The translations under genes were made by a program, and so were the position numbers. DNA of 64,000 bases, taken from Martinezella lusitana. Its GTDB lineage: Bacteria > Pseudomonadota > Alphaproteobacteria > Rhizobiales > Rhizobiaceae. This document shows, one piece after another, positions 53,006 to 61,981 of this stretch. The notes beneath the pieces are model-generated. The model did not search any database. It saw only the letters and a program-made list of their open reading frames with translations, and was not told the origin of the DNA. Position 1 is the first letter of the stretch. Each line of letters begins with the position of its first letter. The stretch lies in assembly GCF_014207095.1 (NCBI RefSeq), contig NZ_JACHBG010000019.1, positions 46,611-110,610 of the forward strand, in the 5' to 3' direction.

Positions 53006-54339
53006 AGCTTCTCGCATCGAAATCGCTGAAGCGCCGTCTGATCGCTCAGCTTCTGCTTTTCCAGGTCGGCATTCTCTTTCTGTTCAGCGTCGCCTTCGTC
53101 GCCTACCTGCTGCAGGTCGGCGAGGGTATCGTTCTTTCCGATCCCGCATTTGCCGATGCCGCTGCGAACGCCATCGAACGCAAGGCAGACGGCCATCTCG
53201 TTCTCAACGAGACGGAGGAGCTTGCCAAGCTCCGGCAGCGCTCCACCAACTTCTGGTTCGTCGCCCGCAGCGAGAAGGGCGAGGTCGTCCAGACGGGCGA
53301 TGTGCCACCGGTCTATGCCATCATGGCGCAGCATCTGGGCAGCATCACCTTTGCCGACATCAGGGATACCCAGGCGCCATTCACCAACCTTGCGGTCATT
53401 CGCCGCTCTTCCGGGCCTGCCGGCGATTTCATCGTACTCGGCAAAGGCGACGTGCTGAGCATGACCTATGCCATCCTCCTTCTCTCCAACCTGCTGATGG
53501 TGCCGATCCTTGTCCTCCTGGTCATCATCACGGTCATCGCCATTCCGTGGATCGTCAGCCGGGCATTCTCGCGGCTTTCCACCATCGCGAAGGAAGCGGA
53601 AGCCATTGATATCGACCGACGCGGCTACAGGCTGCCGGAGACGGGAATTCCCAATGAGGTCGTACCGCTCGTCAACGCCATCAACGGTGCCCTGCAGCGG
53701 CTCGACGAGGGCCATGAGCGTCACCAGCGGTTCATTCTCGATGCGGCGCATGAGCTGCGCACGCCGGTCGCCATTCTGCAGACGCGGGTGGAGACGATAG
53801 CAGAAGGGCCGATCCGCAACCGGCTTCTGTCGGATGCAAGCCGCATCGCAGCGCTTGCCGAGCAGTTGCTCGACCTGCAACGTCTGGATGTCATGCGCGA
53901 ACAGTTCACGCCGGTCGATCTGGTGGACATATGCCGCAACGTTGCCGCCGACATGGCGCCCCTGGCCATCGCCCAGGGGTATGACCTTTCGCTGGAAACG
54001 AAACTCGACCGGCTGGTCATCCAGGGGGATGCCGGCGCGCTGCAGCGTGTCGTCTTCAATATCGTCCAGAACGCAATCGAGCACGGTGGCGGCAAGGGAA
54101 CGATCACGATCAGGATCGTGCAACCCGCGAACATCGAAATCACGGACGAAGGTCCGGGCATACCGGCAGGCGAGTGGGAGCGGATCTTCGAACCATTCCA
54201 TCGTCTGCACGCGCATGAGCACGGGGCCGGTCTCGGGCTCAATCTGGTGCGGGAAATCATGCAGCGTCACGGTGGCCAGGTTGTCGCCTCGGACAATCCG
54301 CGCGGCGGCGCATGTTTTCATCTTACCTTCCCAGTCTAA
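53002..54339 (+). CDS. Sensor histidine kinase 2
   Basis: A 445-residue sensor kinase, paralogue of kinase 1: N-terminal helix (about 15-38), periplasmic region, second helix (about 160-185), HAMP-like linker, His250 in DAAHELRTPVAIL, N-box NAIEHGGGKG, G1 DEGPGIPAGEWERIFEPFHR and G2 GAGLGLNLV. It pairs with response regulator 2 and ends before the AT-rich gap upstream of the barrel gene. Confidence 0.95.
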   Translation: MKLLASKSLKRRLIAQLLLFQVGILFLFSVAFVAYLLQVGEGIVLSDPAFADAAANAIERKADGHLVLNETEELAKLRQRSTNFWFVARSEKGEVVQTGDVPPVYAIMAQHLGSITFADIRDTQAPFTNLAVIRRSSGPAGDFIVLGKGDVLSMTYAILLLSNLLMVPILVLLVIITVIAIPWIVSRAFSRLSTIAKEAEAIDIDRRGYRLPETGIPNEVVPLVNAINGALQRLDEGHERHQRFILDAAHELRTPVAILQTRVETIAEGPIRNRLLSDASRIAALAEQLLDLQRLDVMREQFTPVDLVDICRNVAADMAPLAIAQGYDLSLETKLDRLVIQGDAGALQRVVFNIVQNAIEHGGGKGTITIRIVQPANIEITDEGPGIPAGEWERIFEPFHRLHAHEHGAGLGLNLVREIMQRHGGQVVASDNPRGGACFHLTFPV

Positions 54340-54604
54340 GGCCGAACGCTCGAGCCTTCCTTAAAAATAAGTTAAATATTTCCATCCAACTCCATAAAAA
54401 TACTAAATAATTTTTCAATATTTTCAAATCCTGCAATGTAACCGCAATTCTCGTGAGCAAAATGACATGCATCTCCTTGGACCAGTCCGCTCCCAAGACG
54501 GATGGCACCGGAGAGCAGCAGGGACCGGTTTCCGGTTCTCCAACACAAACTGAGACCCTTCGAGCGCCAAGGGATGGCAAATGGGTTTCGTATGGAGTTT
54601 ACCA
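54340..54604. promoter_or_regulatory. AT-rich control region upstream of the outer-membrane protein
   Basis: This 265-base gap contains a markedly AT-rich block (54360-54430), unlike the GC-rich surroundings, then motif copy 4. It probably holds the promoter of the barrel gene. No protein-coding frame was accepted. Confidence 0.5.
54435..54447 (+). promoter_or_regulatory. Shared 13-bp motif, copy 4 (upstream of outer-membrane protein)
   Basis: AATGTAACCGCAA, within a GCAAT-x6-GCAAT direct repeat of 11-base period (54434-54448), 157 bases before the barrel ATG. The 11-base period matches tandem binding by OmpR-type dimers. Confidence 0.6.
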
Positions 54605-55231
54605 ATGTCGCTCAGCGCAAAATCGATTCTGTTCGCAGCTCTGACCATTACGGCCGCGACCAATGCATCCGCCGCCGATTACAATTATCCGGCATCGGAT
54701 AACAGCTACGAACGCCCGCCCTCCTTCCAATGGAGCGGCGCTTACTTCGGCGCGCATGGGGGTATCGCCTCGCCGAAGCTCAACCCATTCTCCGGTGGCA
54801 AGGGCTTCGCCGCCGGCGTGCAGGCCGGCTACAATTTCCAGGTCGGCCCCGGCATCATCGGTGCGGAACTCGAAGGCTCCTATCTCGGAAATGCCGAGGT
54901 GCGTGTGCCGAACGGCCGCCTGGAAGAGCGTTTCCGCGGCGCCGCCAAGGCCAAGGCCGGTCTGACCTTCGACCGCACCTTCGTTTACGGGACGGCGGGC
55001 CTGACGATGACCAAGTACGAAGGCGGCAAGGGCATTTCCGGCCCGAGCGGCTGGAAGCAGGGCTACCTGCTCGGCGCCGGCGTCGAACAAGGCTTCGCCG
55101 GCGGCCTCTCCGCCAAGCTCGAATACAACTATGTCACGACCAACGATGTGACGACCTATTCGGCTAGCGGCAAATCAAAGACCGATCTGCATGACCATGT
55201 CATCAAGGCCGGCCTGAACTATCGCTTCTGA
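54605..55231 (+). CDS. Outer-membrane beta-barrel protein, Omp25/31 or RopB-like
   Basis: A 208-residue precursor with signal peptide ending TAATNASA and a mature barrel ending in YRF, as outer-membrane barrels require. The pattern FQWSGAYFGAHGGI, GKGFAAGVQAGYNFQVGPGIIGAELEGSY, VYGTAGLTMTKYEG and KAGLNYRF is that of the Omp25/Omp31/RopB family of the Rhizobiales. The start at 54605 gives the full signal peptide. RopB-type proteins are often controlled by two-component systems, in keeping with the site upstream. Confidence 0.9.
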   Translation: MSLSAKSILFAALTITAATNASAADYNYPASDNSYERPPSFQWSGAYFGAHGGIASPKLNPFSGGKGFAAGVQAGYNFQVGPGIIGAELEGSYLGNAEVRVPNGRLEERFRGAAKAKAGLTFDRTFVYGTAGLTMTKYEGGKGISGPSGWKQGYLLGAGVEQGFAGGLSAKLEYNYVTTNDVTTYSASGKSKTDLHDHVIKAGLNYRF

Positions 55232-55359
55232 GCGGACACGTTCCGCAGAGGTCAGCGCACCCTTCACGCGGGGTAGCGCCTGACGGAGAGCGGCGACAGT
55301 CGACCGATCCAACCCCGAGTCGGTCGGCTCGCCGCTCTCGCTTTCGAGACGCCTGTACA

Positions 55360-56499
55360 ATGTTGGGTTCCATGACGAGCCGTGTCGCGAAAATAACGAT
55401 CACCCTCACGTTCATAGCGTTGGGGATCACGAGTGCCGTGATCGCACCGGCGAGCCGTGACGTTCGCGGCTCGGTCCAGGCAGAACTGACGCCTTCGGCG
55501 AAGACGATCGAACTCGCCCCGATGGAGGTGACGAAAGTTCGCCGGCAAAGCTATGCGCAGGATATTCGCATCAACGGTTTCATCCAGCCTGCCCGGCGCG
55601 TCACGCTGACCGCGAGATTGTCCGGCACTCTGGCCTCAGTCGATGCCGACGTCGGGACGGCTGTTCACGCAGGCGATGTCATCGCGCGCTTCGATACCGA
55701 AACGCTGACGCTTTCGCTGAACAAGCTGGTCGCAACCACGGAAGCCAAGGCGGCGACGATCCTGCGCGCGCAGAAGGACCTCGAACGCACGAGCAGTCTC
55801 GCCGCCACCGGCGGTGTCGCCCAGGCGAAACTGACCGAAGTCGAGACCAACCTCGCGGTACTGAAAGCCGAACTGCGCGCGCTTCAGGCCGAAGAGGCCG
55901 AAGCACGGCGGGCGCTGGACGACGCGGTCGTCATCGCACCGTTCGACGGCATCGTCAATGCCCGCAAGGTCAATCCCGGCCAGGCCGTATCGATCAATAC
56001 CGAGCTGTTCGAGATCGTCGATATCGCACAACTGGATCTGGTGGCGCTCATTCCCCCGCAGGAGAGCGCCGGTCTTTCCATGGGGCAGACGGCATCCATC
56101 GAGATCGAGGGGCTGCCGGGCAAGCCGCTGTCGGCCCGTCTCGACAGAATAAGCCCGGCAACGATCGACAACTCGCGCTCACTACAAGCCTATCTCAGGC
56201 TCGATCACGCCATGCCCGGCCTTCGCGGCGGCATGTTCGGCCACGGCACGCTGCAGATCGAGAAACACACGAATATTCTCGCAGTCCCTGTCGCCGCGGT
56301 CATCAAGGACGGCGGAGAAGCCTTCATCCGAACCATCGTCGACGGCGCGATACGCCGGCAAGCCGTCACTCTCGGCTCGACCAAGGTTGGTGAGGATCTG
56401 GTCGAGATTCGCGCAGGATTGAGTGAAGGCGATGTCGTCATAACCGTCCCGCTCAAGGACGCCTCTAACGGCACTTCCGTGAAAATCGCGGAACGCTGA
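55360..56499 (+). CDS. RND efflux periplasmic adaptor (membrane fusion protein)
   Basis: A 379-residue adaptor with one N-terminal membrane anchor (about 8-30). The lipoyl half-motifs are GTLASVDADVGTAVHAGDVIARFD and VIAPFDGIVNARKVNPGQAVSI, separated by a helical hairpin (about 120-190). The barrel and membrane-proximal domains follow. It immediately precedes the RND pump. The start may be 55360 or the ATG at 55372, and neither has a strong ribosome site. Confidence 0.92.
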   Translation: MLGSMTSRVAKITITLTFIALGITSAVIAPASRDVRGSVQAELTPSAKTIELAPMEVTKVRRQSYAQDIRINGFIQPARRVTLTARLSGTLASVDADVGTAVHAGDVIARFDTETLTLSLNKLVATTEAKAATILRAQKDLERTSSLAATGGVAQAKLTEVETNLAVLKAELRALQAEEAEARRALDDAVVIAPFDGIVNARKVNPGQAVSINTELFEIVDIAQLDLVALIPPQESAGLSMGQTASIEIEGLPGKPLSARLDRISPATIDNSRSLQAYLRLDHAMPGLRGGMFGHGTLQIEKHTNILAVPVAAVIKDGGEAFIRTIVDGAIRRQAVTLGSTKVGEDLVEIRAGLSEGDVVITVPLKDASNGTSVKIAER

Positions 56500-56508
56500 G
56501 GGCCATCA

Positions 56509-59500
56509 ATGCTTCTAGCCCGTATTTCCATTCAGCAGCCCGTTTTCGCGACCATGGTCATGGTTGCCATCGTCGTGCTTGGCGTGACAGCCTGGTCACG
56601 CCTACCGGTGGACATGCTGCCTTCGATCGACCTACCGACCGTGGTGGTCTCCACCAATTTCGATGGGGCCTCAGCGCTGGCTGTCGAGCAGCAGGTCAGC
56701 CGGCCTATCGAAGAGAGCATCGGTGCCATCGCCGGCGTCAAGAAGGTCACGTCACGCTCCTCGACCGGCAATTCGCTGGTCATTGCGGAATTTACGCTCG
56801 AGACGCCGTCGAGAGCCGCGGCAGACGAGGTGCGAGATCGCATATCGCGCCTGCAGGACGCGCTTCCCGACGGCGCGGATCGGCCGATCGTGACGCGCTT
56901 CAATCCGCAGGATGCGCCGATCATGTCGCTCGCAGCCTTCTCCTCGGAAACGTCGCTCAGCCGCATGACGAAGATCGCCGACACGACGATCGTGCCGCGC
57001 TTGCGCCGCGTGCCGGGCGTCGGCCAGGTGACCATTGTCGGCGGCAGCGAAGATCAGGTGCGCATTCAGCCCGATCCGGCAAAGCTGCAGTCCTTCGGCA
57101 TTCCGATCCCGACCGTCATCGATGCCATACAGCGCGCGACACGCGACAGCGCCATCGGCTCCATCACGTCTTCGACGCGTGAGCGCAGCATCACCGTCAG
57201 CGTTCAACCGGGCAGCGTCAGGGAGTTCGCCGACATCGTCGTCACGCAGGACAGCGCCGGCCGCGCCATCCGTCTTTCGGAAGTTGCCGACGTGATGGAA
57301 GCTGGCGCCGATCCGAAGAGCCGCGCCTGGTTCAACGGCAAACCGGCGCTCGGCCTCGATATAAACAAGCTGGAAGGCGCAAACACCGTCGAGGTCGCGC
57401 AGGGTATCGAGCGGGAACTGACCCGCCTGAGAAAAGATGACGCTCTGCGGGATATCGGCATCGTCGTGTCGCAAGACAGCTCCCGCACGATCGTCGGGCA
57501 AATCGGCGATGTGCAGAGGACGATCATCGAGGGTGGCGCGCTGACGATCGTCATCGTCCTGCTGTTTCTCAACTCGTGGCGCTCGACCATCATCACCGCG
57601 CTCACCCTGCCGGTCGCGGTCATCGGCACCTTCGCCGCCATGGCCGTCATGGGCTTCAGCCTCAACCTGATGACCATGCTGGCGCTGTCGATCTGCATCG
57701 GCATCCTGATAGACGACGCCATCGTCGTGCGAGAGAATATCAGCCGCCATGCGGCCATGGGCAAGGATCGCAAGCAGGCGGCGCTGGATGGCACATCGGA
57801 GATTGGCCTTGCGGTGCTCGCCACCACACTCTCCATCGTCGCCGTCTTCCTTCCTGTCGCCTTCATGGGCGGCATTATCGGCCGGTTCTTCCTCCAGTTT
57901 GGCATCACCGTTTCCGTCGCGGTTCTAATTTCGCTCTTCGTGTCCTTCACGCTCGATCCGATGCTGTCCAGTGTCTGGGCCGACAATTCCGCATCGGGAA
58001 AAAGAGGGCGCCTTCAGGTGCTGCTCGACCGCTTCGACCATGGCTTCGAAAAAGTTGCGCAGCGCTACGGCAGGATTGTCGGCTGGTGCCTCGGCCATCG
58101 CGGTATAACCTCAATCTGCGTCGCGGCATTGTTCGTGGGAGGACTCTGCCTCGTCATGAAGATCGGCACGGAATTCGTGCCGAAATCGGATCAGGGCATG
58201 GTTACGGTCAGCCTCACCTTGCCTGAGGGTTCGTCGGTCGAATATACCGCCGCGAAGATCAGGCAAACCGAAGCCATCCTGCGGACGTTTCCGGACATTC
58301 AGGATCTCTATTCCACGGTGAATAGCGGCGATGGCGCCAATACCAACGAAGCAAGAATAGCCGCTTCGCTGGTGCCCTCAGACAAAAGAACGATGACCTC
58401 GGTCACCATCGCGCCGAAGCTGCGCGACGCGTTGAGCCCGGTGAGTGGTGTCACCATAGAGGTCGGGCAGCCGGGCGATGGCTCCGGCGGAGGAGCAAAA
58501 ACGATCCAGATATCCGTCCAGGGCGGCGATCTCGACGTCCTCGAGAACCTGTCGAAAGAAATGAAAGCCAAGCTCGGCAAGATCAAGGGACTGATAGACC
58601 TCGAATCCTCCGCGGATAAGAAGCGCCCGATGCTCATGATCCGCCTTCGAACGGTCGAGGCGGCCGACCTCGGAATTTCCACGGCGACAATCGAGCGCAA
58701 TCTCCGGCCACTGGTCGCTGGGGAAAAACTGACGAGCTGGGCGCATGGCGGCGCGGAATCCCGCTATGTTGCCATCCGGCTGCCGGAAGCCGGTCGCCGA
58801 ACCATCGACGATCTCAAACAGATCCCCATCCCCGTCGAACGGGCGGGCGCGACAGGCCCGGCGGCAACCGTGCCATTGTCCCAGGTCGCGGATGTCACGG
58901 AAACCATGGCACCACAAACGATCGTCCGCCGCGATGGCGACCGTGAGGTCCGTCTCTCCGCAAATCTGAGTGGACAGCCGCTCGGGACTGTCGTCAGCGA
59001 TATCCAGACGGTCATCGCCTCAACGGACCTGCCGGCCGGCTACCGCATCACTATCGGCGGCGAGGCTGACGATATGATGGAGAGCTTCGGCTATGCGGTG
59101 CAGGCCCTGGTCCTTGCCATCGTCTTCATTTACCTCATCCTTGCCTCGCAATTCGGCTCCTTCATCCAGCCCATCGCGATCATGACGAGCCTGCCTCTTT
59201 CGATCAGCGGCGTACTGCTCGGCCTTCTTGTGACTGGCTCGACCATCAACATCTTCTCGGTGATCGGCTTCATCATGCTGATGGGTCTGGTGACGAAGAA
59301 CGCCATCCTGCTGGTAGATCATGCCAACAAGCGCCGCCTGGAGGGCGCCAGCATGCGGCAAAGCCTGACCGAGGCCGGCACGGTCCGGTTCCGTCCGATC
59401 GTCATGACCACCTCGGCCATGATCATCGGCATGATGCCGCTGGCGCTGGGCTTCGGCGAGGGCGGACAGGAGCGTGCATCGATGGCTCATGCGGTGATCG

Positions 59501-59637
59501 GCGGCCTGGTCTCCTCAACGGCACTGACGCTCGTATTCGTGCCGGTCGCCTTATCGTTGATCGAAAGCTGCAGGACAATGCTGGTGAAGAAACGCGATCG
59601 TCCGGAAACCGAACAGTTGAAGGATGCAACCACATGA
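56509..59637 (+). CDS. RND family efflux pump, inner-membrane component
   Basis: A 1042-residue RND transporter of the hydrophobe/amphiphile efflux (AcrB-like) class, the normal length. Twelve membrane segments and two large periplasmic loops are visible. The proton-relay Asp pair in the fourth helix is present (GILIDDAIVVRENI), and the second half carries MLMGLVTKNAILLVDHANKRR. Opening ISIQQPVFATMVMVAIVVLG is canonical. No outer-membrane channel gene is adjacent, so a TolC-like partner must be encoded elsewhere. The stop overlaps a small protein gene. Confidence 0.95.
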   Translation: MLLARISIQQPVFATMVMVAIVVLGVTAWSRLPVDMLPSIDLPTVVVSTNFDGASALAVEQQVSRPIEESIGAIAGVKKVTSRSSTGNSLVIAEFTLETPSRAAADEVRDRISRLQDALPDGADRPIVTRFNPQDAPIMSLAAFSSETSLSRMTKIADTTIVPRLRRVPGVGQVTIVGGSEDQVRIQPDPAKLQSFGIPIPTVIDAIQRATRDSAIGSITSSTRERSITVSVQPGSVREFADIVVTQDSAGRAIRLSEVADVMEAGADPKSRAWFNGKPALGLDINKLEGANTVEVAQGIERELTRLRKDDALRDIGIVVSQDSSRTIVGQIGDVQRTIIEGGALTIVIVLLFLNSWRSTIITALTLPVAVIGTFAAMAVMGFSLNLMTMLALSICIGILIDDAIVVRENISRHAAMGKDRKQAALDGTSEIGLAVLATTLSIVAVFLPVAFMGGIIGRFFLQFGITVSVAVLISLFVSFTLDPMLSSVWADNSASGKRGRLQVLLDRFDHGFEKVAQRYGRIVGWCLGHRGITSICVAALFVGGLCLVMKIGTEFVPKSDQGMVTVSLTLPEGSSVEYTAAKIRQTEAILRTFPDIQDLYSTVNSGDGANTNEARIAASLVPSDKRTMTSVTIAPKLRDALSPVSGVTIEVGQPGDGSGGGAKTIQISVQGGDLDVLENLSKEMKAKLGKIKGLIDLESSADKKRPMLMIRLRTVEAADLGISTATIERNLRPLVAGEKLTSWAHGGAESRYVAIRLPEAGRRTIDDLKQIPIPVERAGATGPAATVPLSQVADVTETMAPQTIVRRDGDREVRLSANLSGQPLGTVVSDIQTVIASTDLPAGYRITIGGEADDMMESFGYAVQALVLAIVFIYLILASQFGSFIQPIAIMTSLPLSISGVLLGLLVTGSTINIFSVIGFIMLMGLVTKNAILLVDHANKRRLEGASMRQSLTEAGTVRFRPIVMTTSAMIIGMMPLALGFGEGGQERASMAHAVIGGLVSSTALTLVFVPVALSLIESCRTMLVKKRDRPETEQLKDATT

Positions 59638-59906
59638 CGAGAAGCGACCCCTGGTTCCGCGTCAAAGCCTATGGTTTCGGTGCTGGCCTGCCTTGCCGCT
59701 GGCAAGGCTGGGTGGTGCTCGCAATCTATCTCGTGGCCATCGTCATGGTTGCCGTTTTCGCGGGACCTTATTCGGTTAGCCATCCGATCCACTATGCAGT
59801 CGCAATCTTCATTCCGACGGCACTGGTGCTGCTGATAAGCTGGTGGAAAAGCGATGCCCCATGGCGTTGGCGCTGGGGTGAAACCAAAGACGATGGCAAT
59901 CGATGA
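59634..59906 (+). CDS. Small two-helix membrane protein
   Basis: A 90-residue protein overlapping the RND pump gene by 4 bases (ATGA). Two hydrophobic segments (about 24-44 and 53-70), a Trp-rich end (WWKSDAPWRWRWGE) and no known family. The coupling suggests an accessory subunit of the efflux system, comparable in concept with AcrZ-like small proteins, but there is no sequence relation that I can see. Confidence 0.65.
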   Translation: MTRSDPWFRVKAYGFGAGLPCRWQGWVVLAIYLVAIVMVAVFAGPYSVSHPIHYAVAIFIPTALVLLISWWKSDAPWRWRWGETKDDGNR

Positions 59907-59958
59907 GGCCAACACCTCTGCTCGTGGGCAATCGCCCGTGTCGTCTCGAGCGCTTACA

Positions 59959-59989
59959 AAAAGCATCCGGGCGCTTTCTGCCCGGATGC
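59959..59989 (-). terminator. Terminator for the beta-lactamase operon
   Basis: On the minus strand GCATCCGGGC (59989-59980) pairs with GCCCGGATGC (59972-59963), followed by TTTTTG. It lies 30 bases after the beta-lactamase stop. Confidence 0.85.
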
Positions 59990-60018
59990 CGGGAATCACG
60001 AGGGTTGAGCGGAGGCGC

Positions 60019-60822
60019 CTATATGCCGTCGGGCTTCGAGAAGAGGTCCGCCAAGATCGCATCGCGTGCCCGCTTTCCGGCCGAGCCTGGTATCTTTTGT
60101 TCCTCCCCGATCAGGCGGGCAAAGACGATTTTGCGGTCTCCTTTGCTCGCCCATCCAACGAACCAGCCATACATCTTGTAGCGATCATTCCGGATGCCGA
60201 TGCGCGAAGCGGGCATGGCGCCGGTCTTGCCGAAGGTGTGCCAGCCGGATTGCCACACTCCATAGTCGGCTATCTTTGCCGTCATATCATAAGCTATATC
60301 GCTAACCCCGAGTTCCCGCCGCACCAGTTTGCGCAGGAAGACGAGTTGTTCGACGGGGGAGATCTTCAAGGACGAACCGAGCCACGCATGGGTCAGGCCG
60401 TCATGCTTGCCGGGGTTGCCTGACACGTCGCGATTGCCATAGCCAAACTGCTGAACGTAGCTTTGAAATTTCGCGGGGCCGAGTGCCTCGGTGAGGCGCT
60501 GAGAATACCAGACGATGGATTTCTCCATCCACAGGCGCGGACCTGCGCTGTCTTCCCATGTCGTCGACCAATCGGAATAACCTTTCACGTAGGGCCATAC
60601 CGGCTTGGATTCGTCCAGCAGAACATGGGAATCGTAGCCCATGAGGCTCAAGGCCAGTTTGAATGTCGATGCGGGGGACAGTTTGCGGTCACAATCCCCT
60701 TGTTTCAAAAGGGTTTTGCCGCTTGCGACGTCCTCGACGATCGAGCAGATCGTCTCGGCATGCGGCGTGGCAGGAAATGCTGCGAAAGCCGCGGCAACGA
60801 CGAACAGGCATGCGGGTTTCAT
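60019..60822 (-). CDS. Class D (OXA-type) beta-lactamase
   Basis: A 267-residue secreted serine beta-lactamase. Signal peptide MKPACLFVVAAAFAAFPATPHA. All class D motifs are visible: STFK with Ser52, SIV (the S-x-V motif), YGN in FGYGNRDVSGN and KTG in FGKTGAM; the carboxylated Lys is that of STFK. The ATG at 60822 has GGAG 5 bases upstream; an alternative ATG at 60837 overlaps the SIMPL stop (ATGA). Substrate range cannot be judged. It is translationally linked to the SIMPL gene. Confidence 0.93.
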   Translation of the reverse strand: MKPACLFVVAAAFAAFPATPHAETICSIVEDVASGKTLLKQGDCDRKLSPASTFKLALSLMGYDSHVLLDESKPVWPYVKGYSDWSTTWEDSAGPRLWMEKSIVWYSQRLTEALGPAKFQSYVQQFGYGNRDVSGNPGKHDGLTHAWLGSSLKISPVEQLVFLRKLVRRELGVSDIAYDMTAKIADYGVWQSGWHTFGKTGAMPASRIGIRNDRYKMYGWFVGWASKGDRKIVFARLIGEEQKIPGSAGKRARDAILADLFSKPDGI

Positions 60823-60833
60823 GAGTTCTCCAT

Positions 60834-61571
60834 TCATCTTGCAGCGAGATAGGACACCGCGACCCGTGCGGTGACGACATTCTTGCCCGACACGACGGGT
60901 ATGCCGCCATCCAGGCTGGCGGAACGCATCCTCGCCTCCGGCGAAGCATAGGGGAATACCGTTGCTGCAGGCTGATCCTCGATGGCGACGATCGGTCCGA
61001 GCTTGAGGCCGGAAGCCTGCGCGATAGAGCCGGCGCTTTTCGTCGCAGCCGCAACTGCGATCTTGCGCGCCTCGTCGACCGCTCCGGCCACGTCGTCAAC
61101 GATGAAATCCACGGAGCCTCCCTCGTTGACACCGTTCTTCAGGGCGACGTCGAGGACGTTGCCGACCTCGGACACCTTGCGTACGCGGACCAGTAGTGTG
61201 TTCCTGGCATCATAGCCGGCGATGGTGGAGGATGGCAGGGTGCCGTCAGGCCTCGGCGTGAAGTCGAAGCGCGGCGTGATCTGAAAATCCGCGCTCTGAA
61301 TGTCATCTCCGTCAATGCCTGACGATGCGAGCGAGGCGATGAGCTTCCGGGTCGCCTCCGCGGAGGCCGAAACCGCTTGGCTGGCCTCCCCGGCCTGACG
61401 CAATACCGTCAAACGGATGACGGCAAGATCCGGACTGCGAAGAACCTGCCCTTCGCCAACGACACGAATGAGGCCGGCACTCTGGGCCAGCTTTTCCTCG
61501 GTGTGCGCTGGAGCGGCGAGAGCGATGGACAGTATCGCCATGGCAGCGGTGATGACGGACGTGCGTCTCAT
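60834..61571 (-). CDS. SIMPL/DUF541 family secreted protein
   Basis: A 245-residue protein with signal peptide MRRTSVITAAMAILSIALAAPAHT. The SIMPL (DUF541) domain begins GLIRVVGEGQVLRSPDLAVIRLTVLRQ, with TLLVRVRKVSEVGNVLDVALKNGVN and AVDEARKIAVAAATKSAGSIAQASGLKLG. Family members include oxidative-stress protein YggE, of unclear biochemistry. An in-frame ATG at 61613 is a less likely start because it would precede the signal peptide. Confidence 0.9.
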   Translation of the reverse strand: MRRTSVITAAMAILSIALAAPAHTEEKLAQSAGLIRVVGEGQVLRSPDLAVIRLTVLRQAGEASQAVSASAEATRKLIASLASSGIDGDDIQSADFQITPRFDFTPRPDGTLPSSTIAGYDARNTLLVRVRKVSEVGNVLDVALKNGVNEGGSVDFIVDDVAGAVDEARKIAVAAATKSAGSIAQASGLKLGPIVAIEDQPAATVFPYASPEARMRSASLDGGIPVVSGKNVVTARVAVSYLAAR

Positions 61572-61609
61572 TCCTGAAATGCTCCGGCTGAAAGGGGTTG
61601 CGGTCAGGC

Positions 61610-61981
61610 TCATTCGCACTCGAGCGAGGGCTGGCGGAAACTGGTTACGTACCAATCCGAACCGGAGCTTCGGGTGTAGAAGGTATAAAAGCATTCCGTG
61701 TGCTCGACATAGCCTGGTGTCTCCGTGGTTTCGAAGCGCCGGCCGTGGCGTGTTTCCCTGATCTCACCGCTGGATTGACCCGGCATGACTTGCGTCTTCT
61801 GCTTGCGCCACTGGTAAGCGCGCTCGCCGGGGCGCAGATTATAGACATTGTCAGGTGGGCCATAATCAAGCATGACGCTGCTGATCGGCGCACCAATATA
61901 GCTCTTCATAACTTGTGAGGCGCAGGCCGAAAGAGTTAGCAATATCCCAAGCGCAGCAGCGCCGACCGGAAGCCGCTTCAT
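61610..61981 (-). CDS. Small lipoprotein, BamE/SmpA-like
   Basis: A 123-residue protein with a lipobox-like LTLSACAS after a short hydrophobic signal (MKRLPVGAAALGILLTLSAC), so it is probably a lipoprotein. The segment IGAPISSVMLDYGPPDNVYNLRPGERAYQWRKQ resembles the BamE/SmpA-type fold of small outer-membrane lipoproteins. Three further cysteines lie near the end (HTECFYTFY, LECE). The start at 61981 was chosen for the signal. Function is unknown. Confidence 0.75.
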   Translation of the reverse strand: MKRLPVGAAALGILLTLSACASQVMKSYIGAPISSVMLDYGPPDNVYNLRPGERAYQWRKQKTQVMPGQSSGEIRETRHGRRFETTETPGYVEHTECFYTFYTRSSGSDWYVTSFRQPSLECE

